Source of the DNA: Enoplolaimus lenunculus | Taxonomy: Eukaryota; Nematoda; Enoplea; Enoplida; Thoracostomopsidae | Length of the DNA stretch: 64,000 bases | Direction: 5' to 3' | Assembly: GCA_030248215.1 (NCBI GenBank) | Contig: JASANG010002960.1 | Span: 1 to 64,000 of the forward strand | Part shown: positions 1-10,900 of the stretch, in pieces | How the letters are laid out: each line of letters begins with the position of its first letter | Position numbering within the stretch: position 1 is the first letter of the stretch | Notes under the pieces: model-generated | What the model was told of the DNA's origin: nothing | What the model saw: only the letters and a program-made list of their open reading frames with translations | The model's database searches: none | Position numbers and translations under genes: made by a program

Positions 1-227
1 CCGAGCTTTGGGCTTACCGGACAGCGATTCCACAGATCAGTGGCGACGCTTCCAGGGTCCACCCGCCCTTTTCTGATCAACTCACATTATACTGTGCAGA
101 AAAGCATCTCACACCAGAATTCGGTGCTCACCCGATGTCACTTACTAAGTTTTCGAACCTATACAAGATGATGGACATATCCACATCTCTACAATTTCCG
201 AATATATACGGTGGACAATTTAATTAA
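1..227 (+). CDS. last exon (partial) of an unrecognised upstream gene
   Basis: A reading frame is open from base 3 to the TAA at 225-227 (74 codons), entering from outside the window. The composition is protein-like (for example ELWAYRTAIP near the start, ending IYGGQFN) and the other two + frames close earlier. No family is recognised. The exon's 5' edge cannot be placed: it could begin before the window or at an internal AG. The TAA stop lies inside the TTAA that flanks the mobile element at 228-495, so that element landed exactly at the end of this coding region and must supply most of the 3' untranslated sequence. It could also be a chance open frame. Confidence 0.5.
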   Translation, partial: ELWAYRTAIPQISGDASRVHPPFSDQLTLYCAEKHLTPEFGAHPMSLTKFSNLYKMMDISTSLQFPNIYGGQFN

Positions 228-495
228 CCCTTTCTCACATGAATATTTTATATTTCCCCTGAAACCTACTTTTATGCTAGGATTCGAACTCCAGTGACTG
301 GAGTGGGAGGCGTATACCATCACCACTCAGCTATATGAGCTTGACGCTCGAGCTCGATGGTGCTCTCACGTCTTGTGGTGATTTAGTACTATGTATACGT
401 GCTGCAATTGTTAAACACGGTGCGATATATACTATTTAACGTATATATGCTGCGCTGCGCTGAGTTGCCTACGGGCAACTCAATGTGAGAAGGGG
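228..495 (-). mobile_element. family N: TTAA-flanked TIR element with tRNA-like core
   Basis: Flanked by TTAA on both sides (224-227 and 496-499), with inverted ends CCCTTTCTCACAT on the left and, read inward from the right, CCCCTTCTCACAT. TTAA plus CCC ends is typical of piggyBac-like elements. The core on the - strand (about 345 to 283) resembles a tRNA gene: TAGCTGAGTGGTGATGG like box A and GAGTTCGAATCC like box B. Other copies or pieces: 6880-6960, 15292-15405, 18335-18360, 45892-46025, 53085-53289, 56759-57031. Confidence 0.7.
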
Positions 496-585
496 TTAAT
501 TTAAAAATTGGAGTGCAATTATAAAAATGTTTAAGCATAAAACTGAAAGACTTGTGTTTAAGTAGAATTTTATGTAAATGTTAAA

Positions 586-3500
586 ATGCCAGTTTATACA
601 TGGGGGTTCGGAAAATTAGGCCAGTTGGGCCATGGTAATTTTGATGATTGTCACACACCAACTCAAGTAAACAACATCGCACGCACGCGTAATCGGAAGT
701 TCAAACCGTCATCAGAATTTCAACGAATTGGTCAAATCTCAACTGGAGCTTTGTTTACTGCTGTCTTGACTCAAAAAGGCGATTTGTATGTTTGTGGATG
801 CGGCAAACATGGACGATTGGGTCTTGAAAGATCCGTCGACAAATTAAGTTGTATGACGCCTGTTTTGGTGGCGAAAGATACTAAAGTTTCCCAGGTAAAC
901 ATTGCGTCATAAGTTCGAATTTCTACCCAAAAATTGAATATATTAAATTTCGACATATGTTAATCATTGGGGACTTCTTAGTAAACCTAAGCTTAGACTA
1001 ACACCTAAGCCTATTAAATACTTATAAACCTAAGCGTGTGTCTAAATATTAGCGTAAGCCTGAACCTACGTTTTATATACTCTATCTAAAAGTGTCGCAA
1101 TCTCAATGAGCAGGCACTATAATAAACATTTCTTCACAGAATTGCGGACGTTTACCGGCCACTGTAAAGAACAGGGGCGGAACAGTATTCTAGGCATATT
1201 CCTAAGCCAAAGCCTAAGACTAAGACTATTCAGCGTAAGAATGTAGCATACTCATAAATCTAAGCCTAAGCCAAGCAAAAAGTTCTGAGCCCGGATTTAT
1301 ACCACAATCCAAACGCTGAATTTTACCGTTAATAGTCCAATTATTCCTGTGTTATCGAGTGTCTCAAACTGACGTACGTTTAAATTTCAGCACCGGTGAT
1401 TCGGTTCCATTTTGAACTCTATGGTTTGACCCCCAAAAGCATGAACCATAATACTATTCATTTCATAATCTTTCAACTTTTGATGAGAAAATTAAATATA
1501 ACGTAATCGCTGGTGTTGAAATTGAAACGTACCTCCGTTTTGCACTCGATAATACAGGTATGATGGGACTAACAGTATTATAGAGTGTCAAACTGAGTTA
1601 CGTTCAAATTTCACCACCAGACTGATCCGGTTCCACTTATAATTTGAAGTCTACGGTCTGATTCCTAACGCATGAGCAATAAATACTACTTTATGTTTCA
1701 ACTATTGAGAAATTTAATATCAAACCCTAGACTTTCATGCTGCACAGGCATGTTTCGCTTTTACCTTAAACCTCAAGCAACTTTGAACTCCTGACTACAC
1801 TATACATAAATTACAGTGAGTTGATTTCAACTCAGAATGAGTTGATTTCAATCAGAGGCCTGAGCTCTGAATTAAGTCTTTCAGAACTCAGAATTCTGAA
1901 CTGATTGAACTCATTCTGAGATAATAAACCCGGAATTAAATCAGCTCAGAGTGAGTATAGGTTTACTGTTTCATTACCTCAGAAATAGCCAAGAATAACC
2001 TTTTACCCCTTTGATGCCAAAGGCTGTATTTTTTGCTAGATTTCAACTGGATCGTGGCATTCCGCAGCAATCACATTCCTTGGACGATTGTACACTTGGG
2101 GCTATAACGGATCCGGTCAATCTCATGGTATTTTGGGCCGTTATGCCGAAAACGGTGTCTTGCCTCCACGATTTTGTTCTGTACCCGGACAAGTCAATTG
2201 TCTACACAAAACAACAATAAAGCAAGTGTCTTGTGGGCACAACTTTACGTTGGTTAATAGCGTTGATGGCGAGGTAATTTATATGATGGCAGTGTTAAAA
2301 TTGAATATTCAAACTAAACTTGTGACCTATTAAAAGTTACCAAATGTACCCGCGATCAAACTGCGGTCCATATGATGGCCAGGACTGCGGCCTCCAGGGT
2401 GAGTACCTTCAAAGTTCCGTGATGACAATTCAAAAAATAAATAAAGCTGTCCCGACAATATTTGTAAAATAAGTTGTTCATATGTCGTAGGCCAAACTTC
2501 TATTCACGTCAATAACAAACGAGCGTAAGCCTGGGTCCATATTTTCAAATGCGTACAGCACCTATCACCAGGTCGCGATAGGCTGTCAAACAATCGAACT
2601 TTTTTCCAATTACGAATACTAATAAACTTGGCATAGATATAGGACTAGTCAAATACTAAAAATTGTGCTGAATAAAACCTAACCACTCGCTGGTTCGAAA
2701 ACTACAAGACTTATTCCTAATTGGTAATAGATGCTACACACACTTGATAAATATGAACCCAGAAAACAACTGAGTTTCTTTCGTCGTTTTATATCAGGTC
2801 TTTTCTTGGGGCAGTGGTCATCATGGAGTGCTTGGACACGATTCGGAGCAAAGCGTTCAAAAACCGCAAAAAATTGCATCTTTCGCACAACGCGCAGTGC
2901 TGTATGTTGCTGCAGGTTATGCACATTGCGGTGCAATTATTGCTGATGGTCGAATAATGACGTGGGGCAAAGCTTGCGATGGAGCACTTGGTAAGGTGGC
3001 TTACTTCAATCCATAACCAGCTCAGTTTGCTAGTAAGGACTAAAAATTTTTTACAAGCGAAGTTGAATCTTTTTCAGGGAGTCCAAATGTTTCTTGGATG
3101 GCCGAGTTTTTCTTGCCTCATTCTGAGTACAAGCCTGAGGCCATAGCAGTCGGATGTCGATTTTCTAAGCATAATAGACTTAGTATTTTTCAATGTCGCT
3201 AACACAAAATGTAAATTTGCGGTGCAAAAGTTGAAATTTATTCAAGTAAACAAAGTCGGTAATTAACAGAATCACTAGTTCTTTAAGTTAAACATTTATA
3301 AACATTCGACGATTACAGTTATGTGTTTGTTAGTTTTAAAAGAGTTACAAAGGATGGTGCAACGAGAGGTGAATATAATGGGAGCCGGACCGGAAAAGGT
3401 CTATAAATTTTGTCAGAGACGATACCGGAACTGGAGATGGAGCAAAACTTTAGACCCATGTAAATATCAGGGGCGGAACGTTTTTCTGTGGCACCAGAAA

Positions 3501-5051
3501 AGAGTAAGCTTAAGCTTTATAACAATTTTTTTGCTTGACTTAGGCTTAGGCTTAGGCTTATGAATATGCTCATTTTTACGCTTAGCTTAGGATTAGTTTT
3601 AGGCTTAGGCTTAGGATTATGCTTATAATACTGTTTCGCCCCTGATTTTTACATTGGCCAAAGTTTATAACAAAAGTCGCGTTGAATTTCATGAACTGAA
3701 CGAGTAATAGTCTGAAGAGTATTGCCAAAATTTGGCTTCAAGCTTTGGTTTAACGAAAGCTAAGCAATCGAACGGTCCAAAATTGTCTCACACAGAAACT
3801 CACTGCATGAATGACACAAACAATTGAATAAAAATTAGAAAAATGTCACTATCGAAATTGTCGAAACCTTCAACAAACATTCTAAGCCGAGGGTCGTTCT
3901 GCCGGAGCCAGGGGGAGACCTCCGGTTATTCTCTGTTATAAACGGAATTAACCCCCACGAACTGTTTCAGTAATGAAAAGAGCTACGTATGTCCACGGTC
4001 TTCGCAACTGATTTTATTAAAACTGCTCGCAAACTCTGTACACGCAGTCAGTTACACGTACACGATATCGGAATAAAATCCTGGTACTGCACTGACGCGA
4101 ATAAGGGAGTCACCGTTTTGAGTCCCAATCATTACGAGTCCGTATCCCTAATGAAAGTCAGTAAGCGGATAGAGTCCTTAGAACCTAATTAGAGTCCATA
4201 AATGTCAACTATACCTAATTGTAGCGCATAAATGACTCCAGGACCAAATAATCTTGAGTTCGAAACTCTAAAGCATACATAGTTTTGAAAGTGCACCTCT
4301 AAGTATAACCTTGCATTATCGCTCAAGCTTTTGATACAAAACAAAACGTTTAATTCAACGGATAGTTGCAATACCTGATATATACCAGTAACGAAGGGTG
4401 GCGGAGCGTGGGTTAAAAATAAATAACAGTCCGTAACCGAATAACAGAGTGGTACCCTCTAAAGAGGCCAAATAAATATCAGTCCGCTTTCTTTTTCGGG
4501 TCTCTACAGTCAGGATTTTTAAATTTCTTATGCAGTTTAGCGTTTAAGGGCTTGGATCTGCAACACCTTCAACGAACCAACTGATTCCGACACCTTTAAA
4601 CCAAACTGAAATCATCACCAAAGAATTTGTTGCTATTTCATGCAGTGTTGGCGAACATCGAGGCCATACGTTAGCGTTAACAGCGGACGGAACCGTCTAT
4701 TCTTGGGGCTCAAATTTCAAAGGAAAACTTGGTCTCGGCGATAAACGCGATCGACAAACCCCTGAGCGAATTAGTTTTGGCACCACGTCTCCGATCGTTT
4801 GCATATCTGCCGGAGGACTTCACTCAGGCGCTGTCTCGGCCGATGGCAGTGTTTGGACTTGGGGATCAGGTAAAGACGGCCGGATTGGACATCGCGATTA
4901 TGAAACGGTTATTCAGAAACATTCTTATTATGAAACATTACCGAAACGGTTGCTAATCGATAATTTGGCAGAAACTGAAAAACCCGTTCAAATATCATGC
5001 TCAAAGTATCATACGGTACTGCGAACTGATGATGTTGAGATGACGTCATAA
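586..5051 (+). CDS. RCC1-repeat beta-propeller protein, multi-exon
   Basis: Exons read by eye: 586-894, 2040-2273, 2798-2990, 3078 to about 3182, and 4549-5051 (TAA stop). Introns 1 and 2 are phase 0, intron 3 is phase 1, all GT-AG. The product, about 440 aa, is a string of RCC1 repeats: blade signatures YTWGFGKLGQLGHG, YTWGYNGSGQ, FSWGSGHHGVLGH, MTWGKACDGALG, YSWGSNFKGKLGLG and WTWGSGKDGRIGH, each preceded by the usual I-x-x-G-x-x-H-type strand. This fits a seven-bladed propeller, a fold used for GTPase exchange or protein binding. No BTB, HECT or membrane segment is visible, so the specific family member (HERC, RPGR, SERGEF or other) is not identified. Blade 5 is incomplete: exon 4 stops after AVGCRFSK and exon 5 resumes at LGSATPS, so a small exon carrying the WG motif is missing from view between 3183 and 4548, where two elements (T and X) have inserted. 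The exon 4 donor is weak and its end approximate. Confidence 0.85.
960..1290. mobile_element. degenerate family T remnants
   Basis: Scattered CCTAAG-type repeats (960-1080). At 1157 a recognisable end GGCCACTGTAAAGAACAGG leads into CCTAAGCC-rich sequence that breaks off near 1286. It lies in intron 1 of the RCC1-repeat gene. The rest of the intron (1290-1800) shows nothing I can name. Confidence 0.6.
1805..1975. mobile_element. family M2 MITE
   Basis: Repeated GAGTTGATTTCAACTCA-type motifs in both orientations, starting just after CATAAATTACAGTGAGTTG; a shortened relative of the copies at 26426-26677 and 56005-56258. Intron 1 of the RCC1-repeat gene. Confidence 0.65.
2528..2755. mobile_element. 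family P palindromic MITE
   Basis: Left end TTTTCAAATGCGTACAGCAC and right end AATAGATGCTACACACACTTG are inverted relatives of each other. The same ends recur at 18100, 53722, 58630, 59186 and 60530. Intron 2 of the RCC1-repeat gene. Confidence 0.7.
3453..3659. mobile_element. family T MITE (TTAGGC repeats)
   Basis: Ends GACCCATGTAAA and TTTACATTGGCC are inverted. An internal TTAGGC array is present. The 8-bp flanks aaacttta and aaagttta match at 7 of 8 positions. It lies in the RCC1 gene between exons 4 and 5. Confidence 0.8.
4063..4512. mobile_element. family X element
   Basis: Shares long blocks with 24398-24757, 41845-42087 and 48352-48797, including AACGTTTAATTCAACGGATA and AAATAAATATCAG followed by a TCGGGTC end. 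Noncoding; likely a nonautonomous DNA transposon. Intron 4 of the RCC1-repeat gene. Confidence 0.7.
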
Positions 5052-5309
5052 GGGACACGAAAACGCCCGAAGCCAGCTCACTTTGCTAGGAGAAGCTAAA
5101 CTTTTTAAGAACGGCATTGAGATTAATTTACTTTGGTCTAATATTGTTCACCTGATTTTTCAGTCATGCCAAATCGGAACATAAAAGCTAAAAAACCTTT
5201 CAGAGCTGTGTGCGATGATCGAAAGAGCATTGCGTCTAAGCATTTCTGAGAACTATAACCAATATTGACACTTTTCTTAATGAAATCAAAATTCTTCCAG
5301 GGGTAACTA

Positions 5310-5520
5310 CATTGCAAAAAATACTGAGTCAAATTTACTCTCTCCGAAATGGGCTCTACGGGACTACACAAACTGAGTCAAATTCGACTCCACCAGAGTC
5401 AAACGTGCGACTCACTTAGTTGCACGTTTGACTCTGGCGGAGTCGAATTTGACTCAGTTTGTGTAGTCCCGTAGAGTCTATTTCGGAGAGAGTCAATTTG
5501 ACTCACCATTTTTTGGAGTG
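5310..5520. mobile_element. family M1 MITE, TA-flanked
   Basis: CATTGCAAAAAAT at the left and ATTTTTTGGAGTG at the right, with TA immediately outside both ends (5308-5309 and 5521-5522). The body is made of GAGTCAAATTCGACTC-type motifs and is nearly palindromic. TA targets suggest a Tc1/mariner-type source. Confidence 0.8.
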
Positions 5521-5550
5521 TACGGTACGATGGTGTCCCTCTGTCTACAG

Positions 5551-5665
5551 ACCTTTGTACGAGTTGACCAGCATCGATCCACGTGCGCATGCTAAGTTAT
5601 CTTTGTTTAGAAATAATATACAAATGTCGGCACTGACTTTTGATAAGGCATTGCACCATACTTAA
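5551..5665 (+). other. exon-like open segment with stop
   Basis: The acceptor-like CTGTCTACAG is followed by a 37-codon open segment (PLYELTSIDPRAHAK and on) ending in TAA. Its phase does not match any visible donor in the RCC1-repeat gene, except in another frame that closes after 14 codons. It could be an alternative last exon, a piece of another gene, or chance. Confidence 0.2.
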
Positions 5666-5738
5666 TATTGCTACGTTTCTACAGCGCCGTAGTACATTTT
5701 AGGGCTTGAACTTTCTCTTGGTTTGCGTTAAATATTTC

Positions 5739-5885
5739 GGCCCATGTAAAGATCAGTGGCGGAACGTTTTTCTGTGGGACTGCAATAGAGTGCGCTTAAG
5801 CTAAAACTATTTTTTTTGCTTGGCTTAGGCTTAGGTTTTGGAATATGCTTATAATACTGTTCCGCCCTTGTTCTTGACATTGGCC
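5739..5885. mobile_element. family T MITE, short copy
   Basis: Ends GGCCCATGTAAAGATCAG and GACATTGGCC; 8-bp flanks aatatttc and aacatttc differ by one base. Only a short TTAGGC run is inside. Confidence 0.8.
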
Positions 5886-6421
5886 AACATTTCATACAGA
5901 CTGCATAGTTAACGTGTTTTTTAAAAATACCCAGGCTGTATTTTCAATTTTAAATTGAACGCATTGCATAAATCGTTGCAAAAACAATAGGACACAGGTT
6001 AAACTGTTGTTGGCGTATGCAGGAGCCACACTAATTCACGTGTAGGGTAATTACAAAATATTCTACTGTTCCAAGTTGGCGCACCTTGTCAATTGCTCGT
6101 ATCGGACATTATATTTAATCAACGTAAGTAGACTGGAACAAAAATTAATGTTCACCTGTTAATAATTAATATGTCTTGTAACCTTCGTACCATTGACTGG
6201 AAAAGACCTCAATTCACAAAAGTTTTGACATTTGACATATCCTACAACTGTGCCAATTTTACGAATAGTGATTACAGCAGTTCAGCGGTTCGACAATTTA
6301 TCGCTTACTGGTGATACGTGCTATACGCATTTGAGAATATGGTCCCAAGCCTGCGTTGGTTATTGGCACAAATAGAAGTTTGGCCAGCGAAATATTGGCA
6401 ATTGTTGTATCACTAGTGTCG

Positions 6422-9400
6422 TTAATAGCGTCTAGGCGGTGGCTCTTGATAACGTTCACCGCAACAAATCACTTCTTTCAGAGTCGATTCTCTTTCGTAC
6501 TGTTCAGACGAGTCACGGCACAAAATACAAGCACCAATTGACACCGGGATGAATACAGTAAATCTAAAATGAGCATAAAAATTGTATATCGAATCAAATC
6601 GCACCGTGTATTAATGCTTGACAAATACACAAACAGCCAGGTGTCAACAGATAGTAAAAATAACGGAAACGAATAGTGATCAAAATAACGAAAAATCAAA
6701 ACGATTGTTGAAGCATGAAAATTAACTAAGACTTTATTTTTATGTCAGTAAAATGCCAATGCTTTTTCGGGTCCGCTCGTGAAGCTTCTATTGTTCAGTT
6801 GTAAGGATAATACTGCTTTACAGCTTAAAGGCTGGCGTTTGAATTCTAGTAGCTTGAAATTAATTTTGATAATAACCCTTTCTCACATAAATATTTTCCA
6901 TTTTGTCTGAAATCTTATTTCAAGTCATTTACGAATACACGTAGCAATAGTAGGTAATACACAGTACGTTGTGTAGTATTTCAGTTACACAAGTATTTGG
7001 GGCCAATGTATAGAATAGGGCCGGTCGTTTTCCAGCGGGCGTGTAGTAGAGTCAGTTAACCTTTAGACTAATGCGGGGTCCACGTTATAACCGGGGTAGC
7101 CTGGGACACGTTTTGTCCCTATTAGCCTATTGGGTAACATTTTGTCTGCTAATTAACTCTATATCATATTCAAAAATTCGTATTTGTTTGCTATTATCAG
7201 GTGTGGGTCACCTTTTGTTCTGCAGTGTCATATGATATTCGAGGTATTGTCTGCGAATATCATATGATATGTTTTCAAATGCCTGCATATATACTTAAGG
7301 TAACATACCCGATTTATGCTGTTGAATATCATATGATACTAGAAGTTGAAATTTTAATTTTTGGACTCTGAAGCTGTGGTTCTGAGCGATTTTTTTCGGA
7401 AACAATTTTCAAGCGCGTATATGGTATTTAAAGCACATCTGTGCCTCTGCCGTTTTAATTTCTATTCATTTATTAGTACCCAAAGATTACAGTGTCCCAC
7501 TTAATATCATATGCTATTCGTTGAAATTTTGAAAAATCATACGATATTCGCAGAAATGTCCCACGGCATCACATGGTGGGGTGGTAACTGTCAGAACTGC
7601 ACGGTCGGGATGACCCCATCCTCCGAGGTACTGCGAACATATTTGATTTTTCTCCTAAATTTCTCCGAAAGATATGGCCACGCCGGGAATCGAACCTCGG
7701 ACCTCTCGCACGCGAGTCAAGCGCGCATCTCATTACCCCACGCGGCCGATCTCATAATTTCCTCTAGTGGTATATGTGCACGAGTATGTATATGGCTTAA
7801 CATTACACACTCTGCACATACACAAGCCGCGTATACCCACAGTAACCTCGTCGCTGAAACTTACACAAAAATTGTTGCAAATATTTCAAACGTATGATTT
7901 GAATAGTCAATCATTGAGTCGTAGCAACAATCTTTTTGACAGCAAAAATCACCGTGACGACACATGAAATTACATAATTCCTATTATATTTGCGCCCATG
8001 TTACTTTTAAGGGTGTTCCATTTTTCCGCGAGACTGCAATAGCCTAGACTTACAATTGAGCCTAATTTTATTTGCTTTGGTGTTTTATTCACTTATCGAA
8101 TATATTACGCGTGGTTTACATTAATTTGTGTACGCTATGTGGAAATTGTAACCGGCTATGGACGACGAATTTTGCTATTTGAAAAACAGCAGCGAGCAGT
8201 TTCTTGAATTTTTGCGCGGAAAAGCCAATTGTGAAAAATTCGATTATAAAAGTTGTTCGTAGTTTTAAAGTTCGGCTTAGGCTCAGACTAAAGCCTGGGT
8301 TTAGGTTCATTGATTAACGGTGTAGTATTGCCTTCCAGTCTCCAGTACGCAGCTCTGTATGGTTAACAAAGGCCGCGTTCTGTTGTAACACTTACAGCAG
8401 CATGCAACCCTCGAGTATATCCGTGGGTGAACACGGGACGGGTAAGAATATTTTGACACAGGTATACCCGCGCTTAGGGTAACGGTAAATGAACTTAGCG
8501 CGGTATACCCGCCGGTAAAAAATTAAAATTTCTGTGGGTACAGCGCAGCGCGGGTTAAAACAACTAACCCACTTACATGTCTGGTAACACTTTCTCATGT
8601 TACAGTTGTAGATTTTGAAAGTATAGCTGAAAACGCCAAACTTGTCCACGGATGGTGAAATGTTTTAAAGGCACTAAAGGCCATTTGTCATCCTTGGTGC
8701 CCGTTGGCAAAAAGTTGCTTACTGAAAGTATAGATCAATCGAACCGCGTCTATAGATATAGCTGGCGTACACAATATCACTCATATTCACAAAATAAATA
8801 TCTTCATAACGACCAACAGTTGTACACGCTTTAATCTAAAACATTCAATTTGGGTTCGATTAGTGCCGCTATACTTGTCATAAAGCGTCGTCTAGCGTAG
8901 TTTTGCGGCGTACGGCGTCGAAGGTCAAAAAATTTTGGTTCACAAATTGGTATGCGGTGCCATGCGGCAATTTAAGTGCGTTGCCGACGGGCGCCAGGAC
9001 GCGGACGGCATTAAAATGGTCGACAAGTATAGTGCCACTCCTAATTTCCGCATTGTATTAGGAAAAATAGCACTGGTTTGTTTTCTACCATAAAAGTTTC
9101 CCATCACACATAATGATTGGAGTAATAAAATAGGGTTAGGCTTATGCTTAGTTTTAGGTTGACGCTTAAACTTAGCATTGTGTTTAGGGTTAGCAGCCTC
9201 AGGCTAAAGAAAATAATAAAGAGAAAGACTGGACTATTGGCTGTAGCAAAATGACTCAGTACACATGGAAGTTAAAATTAACTGTAAACATATGTATAAA
9301 CCAAAGTGTAAGCATAGCGGAAGCCTCCCAGTCTATAAGACTATTGCTTGCACTGCATGCCTAACAATGGGTCAGGAAGGTATCGTGATAATACGATGTC

Positions 9401-10167
9401 CGACAAATAGTCGACCGACAACTTGTAATTCGAAGTCATGTCGACTCGATAATTATCGCTTATCATTATACTTCGGTTTAGCTGATGGCTTAGAGACGAC
9501 AAATTGCCGTACTGCATCGTTTACTTTAATTTGTGTACGCAGAGTGGAAAGTCATATTTTCAACTGACAACGATTTTTGCTATTTTAAAAATAGCAACTA
9601 CCGTTGGTTAAAAATTGTATTTTTCGAAAGTGTAAATACAAACGCCAAAGCCTTAAAAATCCAAAATTTGTAATTATAGTGATGTTTATATTTCATTTTA
9701 GTACCGTTGTTTAATGACTAAAAATGAACAGAAAACTGTACTTGGCCATTAATATTATGGAACATTAATAGTTGTATTCAGTACCATCTTTCGGTTTTAG
9801 CAACTGTATCTACTGGAAATTTTGGTGTGCACCCAACTAAAACTCACCCAAGTTCCGATAATTAACTGGAATAACATACCAATGTTTTATTATGAATGGT
9901 AACGTCTTTCGGTGCAAAATAATACGGCCGTGGAAGCCCACGAATACGGACTTCGATAGCTCCGCTTTCGGTAAATTGTCGAAACGCGGCGTATGATTCG
10001 TCCAAAGGATCTGTTCCGGGATCCAACGCTTCATAAGGTCGGATGCGTTGAGCGTTACCGGTATTAACATTAAAGTTGCGCGAGCTGCCAGCCCGTTTTG
10101 CGTTGGATAATAATGGAAATACAATTAACAATTGTAAAATTGCCGTCGGGCCTTTTTCGGCACGCAT
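6422..10167 (-). CDS. unknown single-pass membrane protein, three exons
   Basis: Exons on the - strand: 10167-9880 (ATG, 96 codons, donor GTATGT), 8835-8723 (acceptor TTTTAG, donor GTAAGC) and 6563-6422 (acceptor TTTTAG, TAA stop). Phases join exactly (0, then 2), giving 180 aa. Residues 1-24 look like a signal peptide (hydrophobic LQLLIVFPLL). The lumenal or extracellular part has possible N-glycosylation sites at N93 (NKT) and N113 (NMS) and a single Cys. Residues 131-149 (LYFQFTVFIPVSIGACILC) form a plausible transmembrane helix, followed by a short tail with CC at 167-168 and ending PPPRRY. I do not recognise a family. The orientation would be type I. The two introns contain an S2 SINE, a G-type repeat and a K-type repeat. 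Chance agreement of all three exons is unlikely, but no transcript supports it. Confidence 0.6.
7560..7880 (-). mobile_element. tRNA-Ala-like SINE (family S2)
   Basis: The - strand carries GGCCGCGTGGGGTAATGAGA and GGTTCGATTCCCGGCGTGG, a tRNA-like head matching the copy at 20875-21100. Both copies share the upstream stretch GGCTTGTGTATGTGCAGAG and the downstream ACCGTGCAGTTCTGACA. It lies in intron 2 of the membrane-protein gene. Confidence 0.75.
7990..8310. mobile_element. family T variant end and fragments
   Basis: GCCCATGTTACTTTTAAGGG resembles the ends of the variant T elements at 21716 and 51039. It is followed by a block (8118-8250) shared with 9523-9640 (TTAATTTGTGTACGC and on) and a TTAGGCTCAG run. 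Fragmentary. Confidence 0.5.
8390..8545. repeat. family G, CCCGCGGGTA-type repeat
   Basis: Words such as GGTATACCCGCG and CGGGTAAG in both orientations, recurring at 20500-20620, 21100-21170, 22490-22915, 42260-42340, 45520-45640, 47100-47180, 47900-48320, 55770-55900 and 56340-56490. Nonautonomous element of unknown class. Confidence 0.55.
8850..9045. mobile_element. family K GC-rich element
   Basis: Inverted ends AGTGCCGCTATACTTGT and AAGTATAGTGCCACT enclose CG-rich sequence (GGCGTACGGCGTC). Related to 16860-17285 and 53985-54160. Intron 1 of the membrane-protein gene. Confidence 0.6.
9120..9640. other. intronic stretch with T remnant and duplicated block
   Basis: 9140-9200 is a TTAGGC-type remnant. 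9265-9520 is open on the + strand for 100 codons with several Cys, but it lacks splice support and runs straight into a block repeated at 8118-8250, so I do not call it a gene. Confidence 0.35.
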
Positions 10168-10257
10168 TGATAAATGTAACGTATAACGTGGTTAATGATT
10201 GCAATTTAAATCGAAGTTAATTCAGTTTCTGGAGCCTAAATTTCGCTGGGGTAGTAA

Positions 10258-10258
<1 letters not shown>

Positions 10259-10329
<71 letters not shown>
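10259..10329. repeat. (TA)n microsatellite
   Basis: About 70 bp of alternating TA with one G interruption near 10318. It lies about 90 bp upstream of the start codon of the - strand membrane-protein gene. Confidence 0.95.
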
Positions 10330-10559
10330 CAAGGTGCACCCGGAAGTTCTGTTCCTGCCGACATTCCTGCAAGAATTCAATTCCCGTTCCTGTTCCTATT
10401 CCAGCGTTGAAAGATACAGGAACTGAAATTTTAACGGTTTCGTTCCAAAGTATTAATAATTATTTTAATATTGCAAATTTTGTCATTTGAAAAATTGTTA
10501 TACATTTCGAAATGAGTGTTTTTGTAATTAGCTCAATTTTGTTAATACACTGTTTATGG

Positions 10560-10900
10560 CATGTTTTCGCAAAATTTGATAATGAAGTAGCTGGAAAGTC
10601 TGCAACTTGGCACATTTTGTGTAGAAAAGAATGTACCCGGCACGCGTTGCGTTTTTGCTCTGCCCCCCCTTATGTTTAGAAGGAAACATAACCGGTGCGA
10701 TGCATGACATTTTATGTATGCGGCGTCAAACATGGTCCCTTTATAGCTTAATTTAGGGGTATTCATGTGATAGCGCACCCCTTTAAACAAAAGGGGGTTG
10801 GCCAAAAACGCAACACCCAGTGGTACATTTTACACCGTGCGGGACCGAAGACTGGCTCACTCTTGTCATGATCCACTCTTGGTTAAACCAAGCCTGTAAC
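10560..10900. mobile_element. family Y element
   Basis: Shares TTTTGTGTAGAAAAGAATGT, a GGCACGCGTTGCG block and an ATCCACTCTTGG end with 15095-15470 and 25240-25570. Palindromic overall; noncoding. Confidence 0.65.

Noticed and set aside
8652-8834. 60-codon + strand ORF
   Set aside because: It is the antisense shadow of exon 2 of the - strand membrane-protein gene, which has both splice sites and the right phase.
9265-9567. 100-codon Cys-rich ORF on the + strand
   Set aside because: No consensus splice sites and its end is a block repeated at 8118-8250; it also lies in the intron of a better supported - strand gene.
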